Positions 36,753-48,360 of a stretch of DNA of 64,000 nt are shown here, in pieces. Origin of the DNA: Lomentospora prolificans. Its lineage: Eukaryota > Ascomycota > Sordariomycetes > Microascales > Microascaceae. The stretch is taken from the NCBI GenBank assembly GCA_029532625.1, contig JARFXM010000011.1:1860001-1924000 (forward strand), in the 5' to 3' direction. Position numbers and translations under genes: made by a program. Within the stretch, counting starts at the first letter, position 1; every line of letters begins with the position of its first letter. Below the pieces are notes generated by a model. That model saw only the letters and a list, made by a program, of their open reading frames with translations. It was not told where the DNA came from and ran no database searches.

Positions 36753-38009
36753 ATGGCTCCCTCAGCTATTACAGACTCGCCGCCGCAGAGGTCAGCCCTC
36801 CTCGCGGCAGGCCTTCCCGCCTCCGATTTCTCTGTTCAAGCACCAGGTCCCAACTTCAGAGGCTATGATCACGTAACCTGGTGGGTTGGCAATGCTAAGC
36901 AAGCGGCGTCCTATTACACAACTCTGTTCGGCTTCAAAACCATCGCGTATCGGGGGCTCGAGACCGGAAGCCGATACTTTGCGTCCTATATAGTGGCGAA
37001 TAAGGATGTCAGATTCGTCTTCACCTCTCCCTTGAGGTCCTACCACCATCTCCCGGAGGATGAATCCATCTCGGCGGAGGAGGCAGAATTGTTGAATGAG
37101 ATTCACAACCATCTCGAGAAGCACGGCGATGCTGTCAAGGACGTTGCCTTCGAAGTTGACAACGTTGAAGGCGTTTACCAGAAGGCCGTTGAGCAAGGTG
37201 CCTCAGCCGTCCGAGCTCCCAAGGTTACCCAACATGGAGAGGATGGTGAGGTCACGACCGCAGTTATCCGCACATATGGCGACACCACTCACACCCTGAT
37301 TTCACGTGCCAACTATACCGGCCCCTTCCTACCCGGTTACCGCGCTGTTGCGGAGCGCACTTCCGCTATCCAGTACCCAGATGTTCCCTTGAACCGCATC
37401 GACCATTGTGTTGGTAACCAATCTTGGAACGAGATGGTCGCCGCATGCGCTTTCTACGAGCAATGTCTCGATTTTCACCGTTTCTGGTCGGTAGATGACT
37501 CGCAAATTTGCACTGAGTTCTCAGCTCTTAACAGTATTGTTATGTCGTCACCAAACAATATTGTCAAGATGCCCATCAACGAGCCCGCTCCCGGAAAAAA
37601 GCGATCGCAAATCGAAGAGTATATCATCTTCAACTCCGGCCCTGGTGTTCAGCACATTGCCTTGTTGACTGACGACATCCTCACTGCCGTAGCCGCACTT
37701 CGCGGCCGAGGAGTCGAGTTCATCGACGTACCCAAAACGTATTACGAGACGATGCGAATGAGACTTAAGACGGAGCGGAGGAACTGGGAGCTCAAGGAGG
37801 ACCTCGACACGATTGAGAAACTTAACATTCTCATCGACTATGATGAGCAAGGATATCTCCTCCAACTCTTCACCAAGCCTCTAATGGACAGGCCGACAGT
37901 TTTTATTGAGATCATCCAGAGGAATTCGTTTGACGGCTTCGGTGCGGGTAACTTTAAGAGCCTCTTCGAGGCAATTGAGCGCGAGCAGGCCATGAGGGGT
38001 AACCTATAA
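36753..38009 (+). CDS. hpd: 4-hydroxyphenylpyruvate dioxygenase
   Basis: An intronless gene of 418 residues. The enzyme is an Fe(II) dioxygenase that turns 4-hydroxyphenylpyruvate into homogentisate, the second step of tyrosine catabolism and the source of pyomelanin precursors. Two glyoxalase-fold halves are visible: the N-terminal one begins GYDHVTWWVGNAKQAASYY, and the C-terminal catalytic one carries the iron ligands His218 (NRIDHCVGN), His301 (GVQHIALLT) and Glu386 (FIEIIQRN). The C-terminal gate region GFGAGNFKSLFEAIEREQ is complete, so the enzyme should be active. The start at 36753 follows the family N-terminus. It is divergent from the TTC36-like gene and convergent with Ssl1 (464 bases between stops). 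Homogentisate dioxygenase and the rest of the pathway are not in this window. Confidence 0.97.
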   Translation: MAPSAITDSPPQRSALLAAGLPASDFSVQAPGPNFRGYDHVTWWVGNAKQAASYYTTLFGFKTIAYRGLETGSRYFASYIVANKDVRFVFTSPLRSYHHLPEDESISAEEAELLNEIHNHLEKHGDAVKDVAFEVDNVEGVYQKAVEQGASAVRAPKVTQHGEDGEVTTAVIRTYGDTTHTLISRANYTGPFLPGYRAVAERTSAIQYPDVPLNRIDHCVGNQSWNEMVAACAFYEQCLDFHRFWSVDDSQICTEFSALNSIVMSSPNNIVKMPINEPAPGKKRSQIEEYIIFNSGPGVQHIALLTDDILTAVAALRGRGVEFIDVPKTYYETMRMRLKTERRNWELKEDLDTIEKLNILIDYDEQGYLLQLFTKPLMDRPTVFIEIIQRNSFDGFGAGNFKSLFEAIEREQAMRGNL

Positions 38010-38473
38010 GTCAAGGCATGAGGCTTGTTTTTGGTTTGCCGATGTTTAAATGTTGGTTGGATATAGGTTGTTAGGCGGGAGTCCTTGTCGGACTACCGCG
38101 TTCTGAGGAAGGCCTACCACCTATGACGAGTCATGACACTTTCTGTGCACATCTTTATATATTTCCCTTACATTGTCCTAAGGGGTTGTATTCTTCAATC
38201 TCTTTAGGGAAGAACGAATTCAAGTATCACTTTGAATATAGGTATCGAAAGACATTAGCTAAAATAGTAGAATGAATTGTGCCTCGGCACACCCTCAATG
38301 CTATTCAATCAAACCTTATCTATGCCCCTTTTTTGTGTATCTGGTTTCGTGTATTCATTTCGTAAAGAGCCTTGCATAGTGAAATACAAAGACGCAAGCA
38401 GTTTCGTTGCGTCGGAGAACAGCACCCCCATGTTGTACACGCCATACACCTGGAGTCCGCGTTACCTACCCCC
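38010..38473. other. Convergent 3' region between HPPD and Ssl1 genes
   Basis: 464 bases between two stop codons. It should hold both 3' untranslated regions, and nothing else is seen. Confidence 0.7.
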
Positions 38474-39988
38474 TTAATCGATAACCATCGCTCCGTTCGT
38501 ATGCCCGTTGGTAGAATTGCCGTTGGTTTCCGCCTTCCGCCCCTTTGGGCGGACTTTCCGCAGGCCTGCCTCGCAGCCGGGACAGTTGTGGACCGTCTCG
38601 TGGCAAAAGACGTCGCAGTCAACGCAGAAGTGACTGTGGCAGTTGACGCAGGCGTACCGTCCGCTCTCACTCACCCCTTTCACCTCCGGGGGCTTAGGGG
38701 CGGGAGGCTCCGCGGAGGAGCCCTTGGGCTTGGGGGGTTCGGGAAAGAGCACCTGGCAGGCAAAGCAGGCGGTGGACCGGGTGGCCTCGGACCAAGGGAC
38801 CTCGACGAAGTTGCGGAGGGGTAATAAGTGGTGGTAGGATCTGGCGAGGTGGGTCGAGAGGATGAGAGTTAGGCCGCAGCCGGGGCAGTCTGCGGGGAGG
38901 CGGCAGACCTTGGTGCCGCAGCGGGTGCACTGGTAACCTTCCCTGAGGGGCTTGTTGTGGCAGGCGCAGTAGTTGATGCCGGTGCCGGAGGCGAGTGTGC
39001 GGGAGGGAAAGCCCATCATCAGGAGGCTGGCAGCGTTTTGCTCCTCAGTGCGGGTGACGGGCGGGGTCGTTTTATCGAGGAAGAGCTCGCGGAAGTGTTG
39101 CTCGTGCATGGCGACGTTGTATTGTGTTGTGTCGCCGGCATTTGTGCGTTTGCATATCTCTTCGCAGATGGCGACTGAGGCGGCGAGGCCGATTATAGAG
39201 ACACGGATGTTGTTTTGGATGAGGCTTATTATCGTCTCGTTGATGTCGCCTGGATCGCTGGAGAGGATGGCGCCAGAGACGATGAGGACTTCTCGCGTGC
39301 CATGAGAAGGCGTATTGCTATGTCCATAGTTAGCAGATAAGTTCTCGCCAGTAACAGTAGTTTTGCGAACGTATCGCGAATAGAATAATGGGGAGATGAT
39401 CTGGGTATTCACTCACAATAGCGTCCCCCGACACATCTCCAAGGCATTTTGATAGCTTGGATTACCCTTTGGCTCCTCATCCCTCCACTTGGCCACCTTC
39501 TCCAAATGACCCGCCGGGTTCCCACTCAACTCGCTGACAGTGACCGCCACACCATCCTTCATCCCAATAATGCCCATCTGCGATATAGGGTTCTGCTCAA
39601 AATACTCTTTGACGAACTCGGCCGCGTACGTCATCGTCAGGCGATATCTCGTTGGCAGAAGGTCCTTCTCCGCCATGGCGAACGACATGTCGATCACGAG
39701 CATTAGATGCCGTATGATGCCCCTCTCCAGCGGCGTCGTGTCCCGCAGTAACCTCTTGCGCTTCTGAGCCTCAATGACCTCTGCTATCGACAGGCTGCCG
39801 TCCTGGCCCTCCACCACCGTGTCCCAGCTCCTCTTGACGTCTTCCCACGCCGCCTTTTGCCCGCCTTTTTTGCCGCGCCGCCGCGCCGCTTTGGGGTCGT
39901 TAGGATCGCCGGAGTTGGTCACTTGGTGGTCCATGAAATCGTCGTCCGACATGTCGCCGGCGACGTACTCGCCGTCGGAGTCCGACAT
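38474..39988 (-). CDS. ssl1: TFIIH core subunit Ssl1
   Basis: Two exons, 39988-39417 and 39317-38474, giving 471 residues. Ssl1 (human p44) is a core subunit of TFIIH and stimulates the XPD/Rad3 helicase in promoter opening and nucleotide excision repair. An acidic N-terminus is followed by RG(I)IRHLMLVIDMSFAMAEKD, the start of the von Willebrand A domain, and by CRGTL and the THGTREVLIVSGAL-like strand SHGTREVLIVSGAILSSDPG. Two C-terminal zinc modules are visible: one begins YCACHNKPLREGYQCTRCG and contains CPGCGLTL, the other is RING-like (CFACQ, YACVNCHSHFCVDCD, CHETVHNCPGC). The 99-nt intron falls inside the VWA domain. A Gly/Asn-rich tail ends in MVID. All zinc-ligand cysteines I expect are present. 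Confidence 0.95.
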
Positions 39989-41096
39989 CGCGGGCGTGAT
40001 TATGTGCGATTCGTGGGGGATCGTGTAGCAATGGAGTTGGAAATCGGGACACTGGCGAAAAAGTTGTTCGCTGGGTTTGTCGAAGGGTTTGGCTGGAGCG
40101 GTAGTGCGACGAGGGGAGGTGAATGCGAATTTCGAGTCGTTTGGTGCAGGTAAAGTTATGCAAGGCTGTGGAAAATTACGGGTTGGTGTTGGGAGGCCAG
40201 CGTCGGTGGGGAGGCTTTAGCGGTTTTGTAGCCTTGCTGCTGCTCCTTTAAGTTCCTGGAGGCAAACGGCTTACAGTTATTAGCGAGATTTGAATATGAA
40301 TCATTGAGCCTACTATTTTCGGCTACCACGCATTCCATATTCTGCCCGCCAGTTTACACCTATGGGTCATCATCCATGAATACGTGTACAATTAAAGTAG
40401 TGTGTAGGAAACGAAACATCCACCAACCATTTCTCAGAGTACGGATAATTGATATCATCGAGTCTTTTGAAACATTCCTCCTACATGCATTATTTACGCT
40501 AACTGGGGTATACCTATGAAGTCACAGCTCTAAAAACCAACAACTATGTACCTGATAGCCCAAGAAGGCTACCCTAACGTTCCTCGTTCCAAATACTCCT
40601 CTCACCATCATCATGTACCCGTTCCTTCCCGGTTTCCCCGTTCGTTCCAAGTCTTCAGCTACCGACCAAAGGGTTTAGGAGTGAGCATAGGACATACCTA
40701 CCCCGGCGTTGGGCTGGTCATACTGTCTTTTCTCCATTATGGCAGTTTGTGCCGCCCAAAAATTTTGGGCGACGGCTTAAAGAGAGTATGAAGGGCAAAA
40801 AGAGGTTAAAAATTAGGTCAAAAATCGGTTGCTGCGCGACTGTGTCCGTCCGGGTTTCGTCGTCGTGTAGCGTCGACATCGCCTCGTAATCGTTTCGACT
40901 ATTCGTGGCTCCATTATGGGGAGCAAAGGAGGGAACATGAATGACGGAAAATAATGCCGTCCTGAAGGGAAAAAGACGAAAAAAAAACCGGAAAATAACC
41001 AGGTCAAAAGAAAAACCGCCGTTTAGAATCCCCAACTCCGTTTGATGGAACACATAAAATGATAGAAATGCGACGCCGCCCGTTTAGCCAAACTGA
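39989..41096. other. Intergenic region between Ssl1 and the Chs7-like gene
   Basis: Tandem arrangement (both minus). Upstream of Ssl1 and downstream of the Chs7-like stop. No supported gene. Confidence 0.6.
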
Positions 41097-42344
41097 TCAG
41101 GGATAGGTTCCCCCAACGGGAACTTGCCAATCATCCTCGGTGATGGATGACCAGAAGATCCAGACCAAGATGACGGACAGTAACGTCAAAAGGGTCTCGA
41201 ACATGGCGCCGTCGATCTTGCCATCGGTACCGCTGCAAATGTGGGGGCTGGCAACATAGTTGATGATCTGACCACCGGCAAAGAGGATAGCGGCTCCGGT
41301 CAAGTACAACATAGGGGCCTTCTCGCCGAGGATCCGGAGGACTAGAATGGCCTCGAGGACGTAAAAGGCGACGAGGAAGACAAGTGGGGCTAGTTGATAT
41401 AGGACGTAGAGGGCAATGTGGCGATTGGGGGGCTCCCAGCTCTGTTTCCAAAAGCTGGTCCACTGAAGTCCGGTGTCCAGAGCAATGTAGCCGGTGCCTA
41501 CTAGTAGAATCGCGGCCGAGCTAACCATTAGTGCAATGGAGAGGGGCGTTCCATCATCGACGAGCTGGTATCCGACGACAGCGTTGAGCATCAGGACCCA
41601 CGTAGTGGCGGCGATCATGCCAATGTGGATGGCAGAAAAGGCCTGTTTCAAGGATAGCGTGGTTAATTGCAAGTCTTGCTTGGAAGGTGCATATAAGTGT
41701 CACGGAGAGAAAGAGACAAGAGACGAGACTCACCACCCTCACTTTGCTGTTCAGTGGGAACTCGCCAACAGAGAAGATTTCGCAAATCGAGATGATTATA
41801 TAGCCGATTAAGAACAATTGCATCTCCCTATATATCAAATTAGTTGAGTGAATCAAAAGTATTGTGACACTAGTGGCTTTCAGTCTTGTATCACAACTTA
41901 CACTCTGCCGACGGCGGCCTTCCTTCGAGCGGATCGTATAAGCAGGTAGATGCTGGCGATAATCGCAATGCCACAGAGTAATATCGAACCTAGATTACCC
42001 AGCTGCCTGCCATTTGATAGTGAGATACCCTTCAATTGGCAGCTCTCGGTGGTGTCCCATGGTCCAGTCTGATTGTGACTCTCGGATAGCAACTACAAGC
42101 GCCCGTTAGTATGGATGAATGAGACTGTGTGTCAAAGTGCGACAATGACGCAGCAGGGTTTCGGGAGACAAGGTTCTAGGGGCTTCTCTCTTACATTGCA
42201 AACCGGTAGAGTCGAATCACGACAAAATTTCTGTCGCCAAGATTGAAGTTAGCAAACAAAGATACCTCACTTCGCCGCATCGAGAATAGAGCCACGGGTT
42301 AGAGCGCATCGTACCTCGAAGTTTCCAAACTCAGTTGACCCCAT
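41097..42344 (-). CDS. Chs7-like chitin synthase export chaperone
   Basis: Five exons: 42344-42315, 42230-42195, 42092-41902, 41827-41734 and 41642-41097, giving about 298 residues. The first two are micro-exons of 30 and 36 nt. The family (Chs7, Pfam chitin synthase III catalytic subunit) is a seven-helix endoplasmic reticulum protein that lets class IV chitin synthase (Chs3) leave the ER. Visible are a short luminal N-terminus with paired cysteines (FCRDSTLPVCN, ESCQL), about seven hydrophobic segments, NAVVGYQLVDDGTPLSI in the middle (the family's GxQLxxDGTPLS motif), HICSGTDGKIDGAMFETL, and the C-terminal FWSSITEDDW. The cytosolic tail is short, and the N-terminus differs from classical Chs7. 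It may therefore be the second paralogue found in moulds (Neurospora CSE-8 type), which is an inference. Confidence 0.85.
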
Positions 42345-44792
42345 CTTGCTAGCTCTGTCAGTGGATCAACTCAAAAAGGTTGAATCCACAAACCGACGTC
42401 TCGAATTGAATTTCTGGGCGCAAGGACACAGCGGGATGTGTCGATTTAAAGAGGGGTTTGCCGGTTGCGGTGATCGCCTCGAGGTCTGCTTGGTAGGTCG
42501 CCGATGTTGGTTCAATTGGAAGATTGTCGCATTCGCATGCGCATATGTGGGTTGCGGCTAGACAAGGGAACCGAAGAAATAAAAGGTGAAAACTTGAGTC
42601 AACAACCTGTCACACTTTAACTCTTTTTCTTCTCCCTGTCCTTTCTTGTGTTCGTCTCCCGGGTTGTCGGAATTGAGAGGTGGTTGGTAGGTCGGTGTTT
42701 GGCGCGGAGTGTCAGTCGGGTGCTACTAGACACTTGCTCAGTCGGCGGACAAGGTTGCAGTTGGGGTTTTCCCAACCTCGTTGCTACGGGGGTTTCGTGG
42801 CCCTGGGCCGAAAATTGACTCGTCCGGTGATTCAAATCCCTCGCCTTGACACTTTGACAGCTCCAAAGCCACTCCTCCTTTCGCTTTGCAGGCAGTTGAA
42901 AACAAGAATTCGCTCGTTGACGGAAGAAATGATCGATCGTAGGTGAAACGTGAGTTGAGTTGGGTGGTGTTTTCGTGGAAATCGTTGGAGTGACGGGTGC
43001 GATAGTAGTATATACCTCTGAGGGAAGGGCGGGACTGGCGACCGAGGTGGACCATCCTATCCGACAAGACGGCGGGCAATATACGCCTTAATGCTTCAAG
43101 TACGACAACGATCTGGTACCTTTTCCTCTTGCCAACTCTGGAGCACTAGGGGCAGGAACCGGTGGCGGGTTGGCTGCTGGGCCCTACCTGCTAAAATGGT
43201 GGGGACGATCCCACCCAGCCGACACCAGCACCCGACTTTCTGATTGGGCCACGGGCGAAATTGGCCCGGCCAGGGTATAAACAGTGAGTTGCTGTCTGGG
43301 GTTACCCTTCCAAGGCTTTACGGACTGCCGTATTATACGGAGCACGTCCAGCAACTGCCATCGATGAGCTCGCCAGGCGCTTGGTTATTCCTTCAATGGG
43401 ATAATGCTGATGGACACGTAACGGCTCCACTGAGCACCGTTAGGGAATGGAGGATCAGTATGTTACCACGACCACATGCGGATGCGCCTTGGTCAGATTT
43501 CCACCCTCCGTATCAGATCGACCATCGTCCCAGAATGCAAGGCCCGGTGTCCTGCTTATTTTAGTGTTGCAAAGTTCGGATTGAGTAAAGAGAGGCTGGC
43601 AAAATGAGGCAGCTGCTGAAACCAGAGGCTTTGGCGGGCGTACCCTCTCTTGTTCCGTTCGTGATTTTCTATTTCGTGCATGCAACTCCTCCTTATCTTC
43701 GATTGAGTTATTTCATTTCGGCGATGCCATCCCCAATTATTGCGGAATTGCCTGAGTGTGGTGCACCCCAGAAACGAAATTGGCCGAGAAACAAGCAACC
43801 TACCCATGCTGTAAGGAGGATGTCTGATCCGTTGATTCAGGGTATCTCCCCTGTGACGGGAGCGTAGTAAGGTACAAGCCCCCCTCGTCGATGAGGGAAT
43901 GAACTCATCTAATCTACCAAAGATTAACATTGCTCCGCAATGCCACCAAAGAAACCAGCCCTTCTGGTATTCCGGAGTACAACTTGATACATCATACAAC
44001 GTTCGAGTCTCCAAAGGCCATCCCGTCATCTTATTCCGTTACAACCCCACGAGGCCGACGCGTTTCCATGCGACGCAAGTGAGTGTGTGGGAGGAATCAA
44101 AGACTGGCTTACGGCTCTCGAGACGTCCGAGTCGTTTCTCCCTCTATGTTCTGGAAGGCCGGGCGCCTCGTGCTGGCATCGGGAATTGAAAGTACGTGTG
44201 TCCCGCTTCCCCAAAGGGCTGCCAACTCGAGCCAAAGAATGTGGCATACCCTGCTGCGTTCTTGCGTGGATAGAACCGCACGTCATGTAGGGTGATTTCG
44301 TAGCTAGCTGGTCATCAAGCTAACCCTTGCGTCCTGCACCATTTCAAACTTCTCAAGTACTTCGTAAACGGGTTGAAATGTCAAAAAAAAACGGATTGCC
44401 ATCTCCGAAATCACCTCCCGGGCGAACGCTGGCTTCTTCTCTGGCCCCAGTTTGTTTTCCGCCCCGCGGCTGTGCTAAAACAAGTCAAGAGGTAAACTAC
44501 AGAATGCCCATATCGAGATGAGCTTCCTCGCCACTGTTCTTACGCCGTAATCGACAAAAACGCCAGCTCCTTCGCTCCTAGCTTTTGCAGCAGTGTTCAA
44601 TGTTATTTTGTTCACCCATGTCGCGAAAGCTTTTTGATTCCCACCCTCCGTGGGGAGAGGAGCCACTTGCATGAAATATGTGCCGCGTTCAGCTCTTTTC
44701 GGATGCGAGTACATTCCGTTCCGTCGGTCTCTGTACCCTGCCTGTACGGGTACTCTCTCCCTTGGGCTTGGCCAAGGCAGGGTGAACATAAT

Positions 44793-44853
44793 CAAAAAAA
44801 AAAAAAAAAGAAAAAAGAAAAAAGAAAAAAGAAAAAAGAAAAGAAAAAAAAAA
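44793..44853 (+). repeat. (GAAAAAA)n tract
   Basis: A run of about 16 A is followed by repeats of GAAAAAA, about 60 bases in all. It makes lysine-rich and phenylalanine-rich false frames. Confidence 0.85.
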
Positions 44854-47530
44854 TTTTTTATGCCAAGAGTTACAACATCTCGTCCTCTCCAGCTCGCTCA
44901 TCTTCCTGTACAAATATTAGGAAGAAGACATTTGAGGGAACATGCAGAAAACCACATCGTGTCTCATTTGCCCTCTCCCGCTCTAGGATCGAGCCACCGT
45001 AGATCGTTCTGCTGAACTCCCTCTGCTCGGGATGTGCGTAAGCTGGCTGTTGCGCCACTTCTCGTCCGACCCCCATGTCATGGCTGGCTGGTGACTTGGC
45101 AGCCACCCTGGCAGAATTGCGAGGGTTGGTTAAGCATGAAAAAGCTACCCTTGGCCTCGGCCTGCCAAGCTGAGCTCACAAGAGTCTATCGAACGGATGC
45201 GCGCCGCGCACCTTATTCATGCCCTTCCAACCTGGTGAAAGGCCAGCTGGCAACGTCAGGGGAGGAACAAATATTCAGGGCCTCTTCGTGGCTGATAATG
45301 CGTCCTCACGGTTTCCAGCTTCCTTGACCTACCAAACTTGGGTAGTTGCGCTCCGTCCCGGTAAGAGAATGTTCCACCAGGCCGATTCGCGTTTCAGCCA
45401 TGTCGATTGGGTTATTGAAGAGTGTCCCCGGATTAATGCCGGCGCTGGGCGAAGAAAGTAAGAAAAGGATGGGATCGCAACTAGGCCTATCATACATCTA
45501 AAGACATTATTCGAGTAGTTCTTCCGTCGTAGATCTCCATGCACCTTCGCCTGCATTTCCTGCTCGGGAGTTTACTACCGTAATGGCAATGTGGCCCCCA
45601 TGGGTAGCGACCGTCACAACGATGCAGTGGAATTGCCCTTGTTCGCTATGTCATCTGCCCACCCGTCGACATATTCGTCGGGTCCTGAACCATGCCGATT
45701 TGAGACTCGTACAGGTCCCTCCTCATTGACCTGCTGGGGTCTTCACACTAGAGAGTGTTAAACTTTCGACGCCACGATGTCTTCCAACCACTACCAGGAC
45801 ACAAATAGTAATATCGTTGCCCATAGCTTACAATTATTTTAGCTTATCCGCGCAGGGTCAACTTGTCATCGACCACCAAACAAGGAAGGTTGGCCACCTT
45901 TTAAATATAGCAACCGTTCGCTCTCGGCTGAGCTGCCCCTAGTTAACCTACAGTAGGCGTTGCACGACACAGCCTCTTACAACAACACGTACGCCCGAAC
46001 GACTCATGCCAGCTGGCTTCCTTTTCAAGGGCTCAACCTGCCGTCGCCTACGATCCTCTTATCCGCTAGTACGAACAAGGTGGCGCTAGAACCGTACTCG
46101 AAATAATTGAAATGGTTGTGCGCAAGCCGCCGGATATAAGGACGATTATTTCGCGATAGTATTCCAAGGTCCTGCCACCGGGACCATACAAATACAGTCT
46201 CGCTTTTCCGAAACCAAAATGTACTCTAGTGAAATCAAGAGCAGACCTACAGGATTCCTAACCTTGAATATTGCGGCTCAGCTCGTTGCTAGATGATTGA
46301 CTCACATTCTCCCTTAGCATCTTATTCACCCTATCAACCCGCTACCCATTCTCTTCTCTGTTAGTTTTGCCACCCTCATCTTGATTACTTTCCGTACTAG
46401 CTAGCTATCCACATATTACGGCAGTGACGGGTACACGTATTACTTACGGCGATGGCGGCTATACGGATGCATGATCAACGCACCACGACCACACTTTCTT
46501 GGCCCAGGTCCAGATATCCCGCGACCAATATTATGCCTGCCAGATCTGGGTAAACTGGTCTAGCCGAAACAAAATCCCCTCAGCCTACCGCGGTGATTAG
46601 GAGGTGTTTAGCAAATAAGCCGTTTGGGTCCGTTTTGCGGATTATAGTATAACCGGGAAACTCTCGACCTTGGTGGGCCTGAGCATGCACCTTCGAGAAC
46701 CATAAACCGGAGGATGGGCTCGCTCTCAAGACAATGCGTAAAACGGTACCATGCGTTTCCCAACCTTGGTGAGCATTTACCTGGGCCTATGCCGTGAGGG
46801 GAAACTAAACATGGGTTTAAATAGCCTTCGCAAGAGGGGTAAGAGCCTTGACCTCACCGCCTTTGAGTCGAATTTTCTGGGATTCTGGTAGCCTTGGAGT
46901 GGTCTCAGGCGAGTCAACGCGATATGCCTGGGCAACGCAGGAGCCGCCTATCCTAGTAAAAGAGAGCACAGCTGCAGGACGAAATCGGCTCGGGCCATAA
47001 CTATAGGGTCTAGGCTGGACCTTGTAGATCTGCGAGTTAAAAGTCCTAGACACAACAGAGTTAACTGGATGTCTGGGTAGACTCCTCCGTTTTGGGGGTT
47101 CGAAGTCCGGACGAAAGGAGAACCGTCTTAGCAGTCACAAGAGCCAGGATATACCGGCTCCTGCAAACCTTGAGATCGGTATTGATGAACCTGTCGGGTG
47201 GAAGTAGTGGATGTTGCTCAACGATTGCTGATTCTCGGTAGTCTCCACTTCATAGGGAAGGCGGAGGCGGCGATGTGGAGACTTCCGTGATTAAACGGGG
47301 ATCGGAGGAAGGCCGGGATAAGAGATGACTGCTCAACATGAAGAGACCCCCCTCTTTCGCTGTAGAACTGTCTCTTCAAGGTCATGATATCGTCGCGAGA
47401 GTCTCTAGGGTGTCTTGGATGTTCACGATCAATATTCTAGCTTATTTAGAGACTACTTCTGTACCCACTCGGAATCTGAATCCGAACTCGTCAGTCGCCT
47501 GGGAATCTGGATGACCTCGAAAGGTTTCCC

Positions 47531-47556
47531 CTTCTGAATTCGCCTTCTGAATTCGC
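47531..47556 (+). repeat. 13-bp perfect tandem duplication
   Basis: CTTCTGAATTCGC occurs twice in direct tandem. Confidence 0.85.
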
Positions 47557-48360
47557 CTTAAGTCCAGTGAAGTCTGAGATTGGTAGAGATTAGAACGAGG
47601 AATCGAGCTTCGTCTAAAAAAAACAAGATTTAGGTACCGATCTAGCGGTTCCCCTGGCCGCCCAAATTAAGCGTCGAGATAGACATGTTTGGGACTGTTT
47701 TATGGCAACTGAGGACTCCTCCTGAGCTCCGGCAGGGTTTTCCTCGTAGAGCTGCCGGCGTACAGTATGAAATATCAGAGACAAATACGGCCTGTTTCTT
47801 CGCAATCTTGCTCTACGAAGGTAGATTGGACAGCTTTAGCTTGGCCCTCTCTGCTCATTTTGAGTTGAATATTTGGTGGAATATTTGGGGACTTTATACT
47901 GGATGGGACGCGGCGCTCGGCCTCCGAGGCTTTTATTGTGGGCGGAACAGCCGCTGAGGACAGTGTAAAATGGTGAGGTTGCCGCTGTGCCAAGCCCGAT
48001 AGTTCATTGTAGAGTGAGCCTTGGCTCTCGAAATCAAGCATTAATACAGTATGTGTGCGCACTGTGATAACCGGACCAGTCTGTCAACGTCAGGAACTCA
48101 CTGTCCCTGGTCTGGCTCCCATAACTCTCAATAATACAGGAAGATCCATCCTTATCTCGCGTCGTAGAGGCGCGGGTTGTGAGCAGGCGACAGAAAACTT
48201 GCTGAGAATAGGGGGCTGAAAACCAAGTAAAATTTTCCTCAAAAGACGTGAAAGTCATCTTGACACCTCTTCTCTTTCATTCCGCATCTAATCCTTTATC
48301 GAATCCTGTTTCTATTCCCTTTTTTCTTCGCTTCTATTTTTGCCTGCCAGTTCCTGTATG

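Larger units (their letters stand above)
42345..48360. other. Gene-poor 6-kb region
   Basis: No coding region could be supported. From 45557 to 46816 no frame on either strand reaches 60 codons, so this part is dense in stops. The frames elsewhere are short and show no motif. A 78-codon minus frame at 46817-47053 reads a little like protein but matches nothing I know. This could be decayed mobile DNA, but no terminal repeats or transposase remnants were seen. Confidence 0.5.

Noticed and set aside
38372..38824. 150-codon plus-strand frame
   Set aside because: Antisense shadow of the Ssl1 zinc-finger exon.
46817..47053. 78-codon minus-strand frame
   Set aside because: Slightly protein-like, but without a family match, splice context or neighbouring exons.
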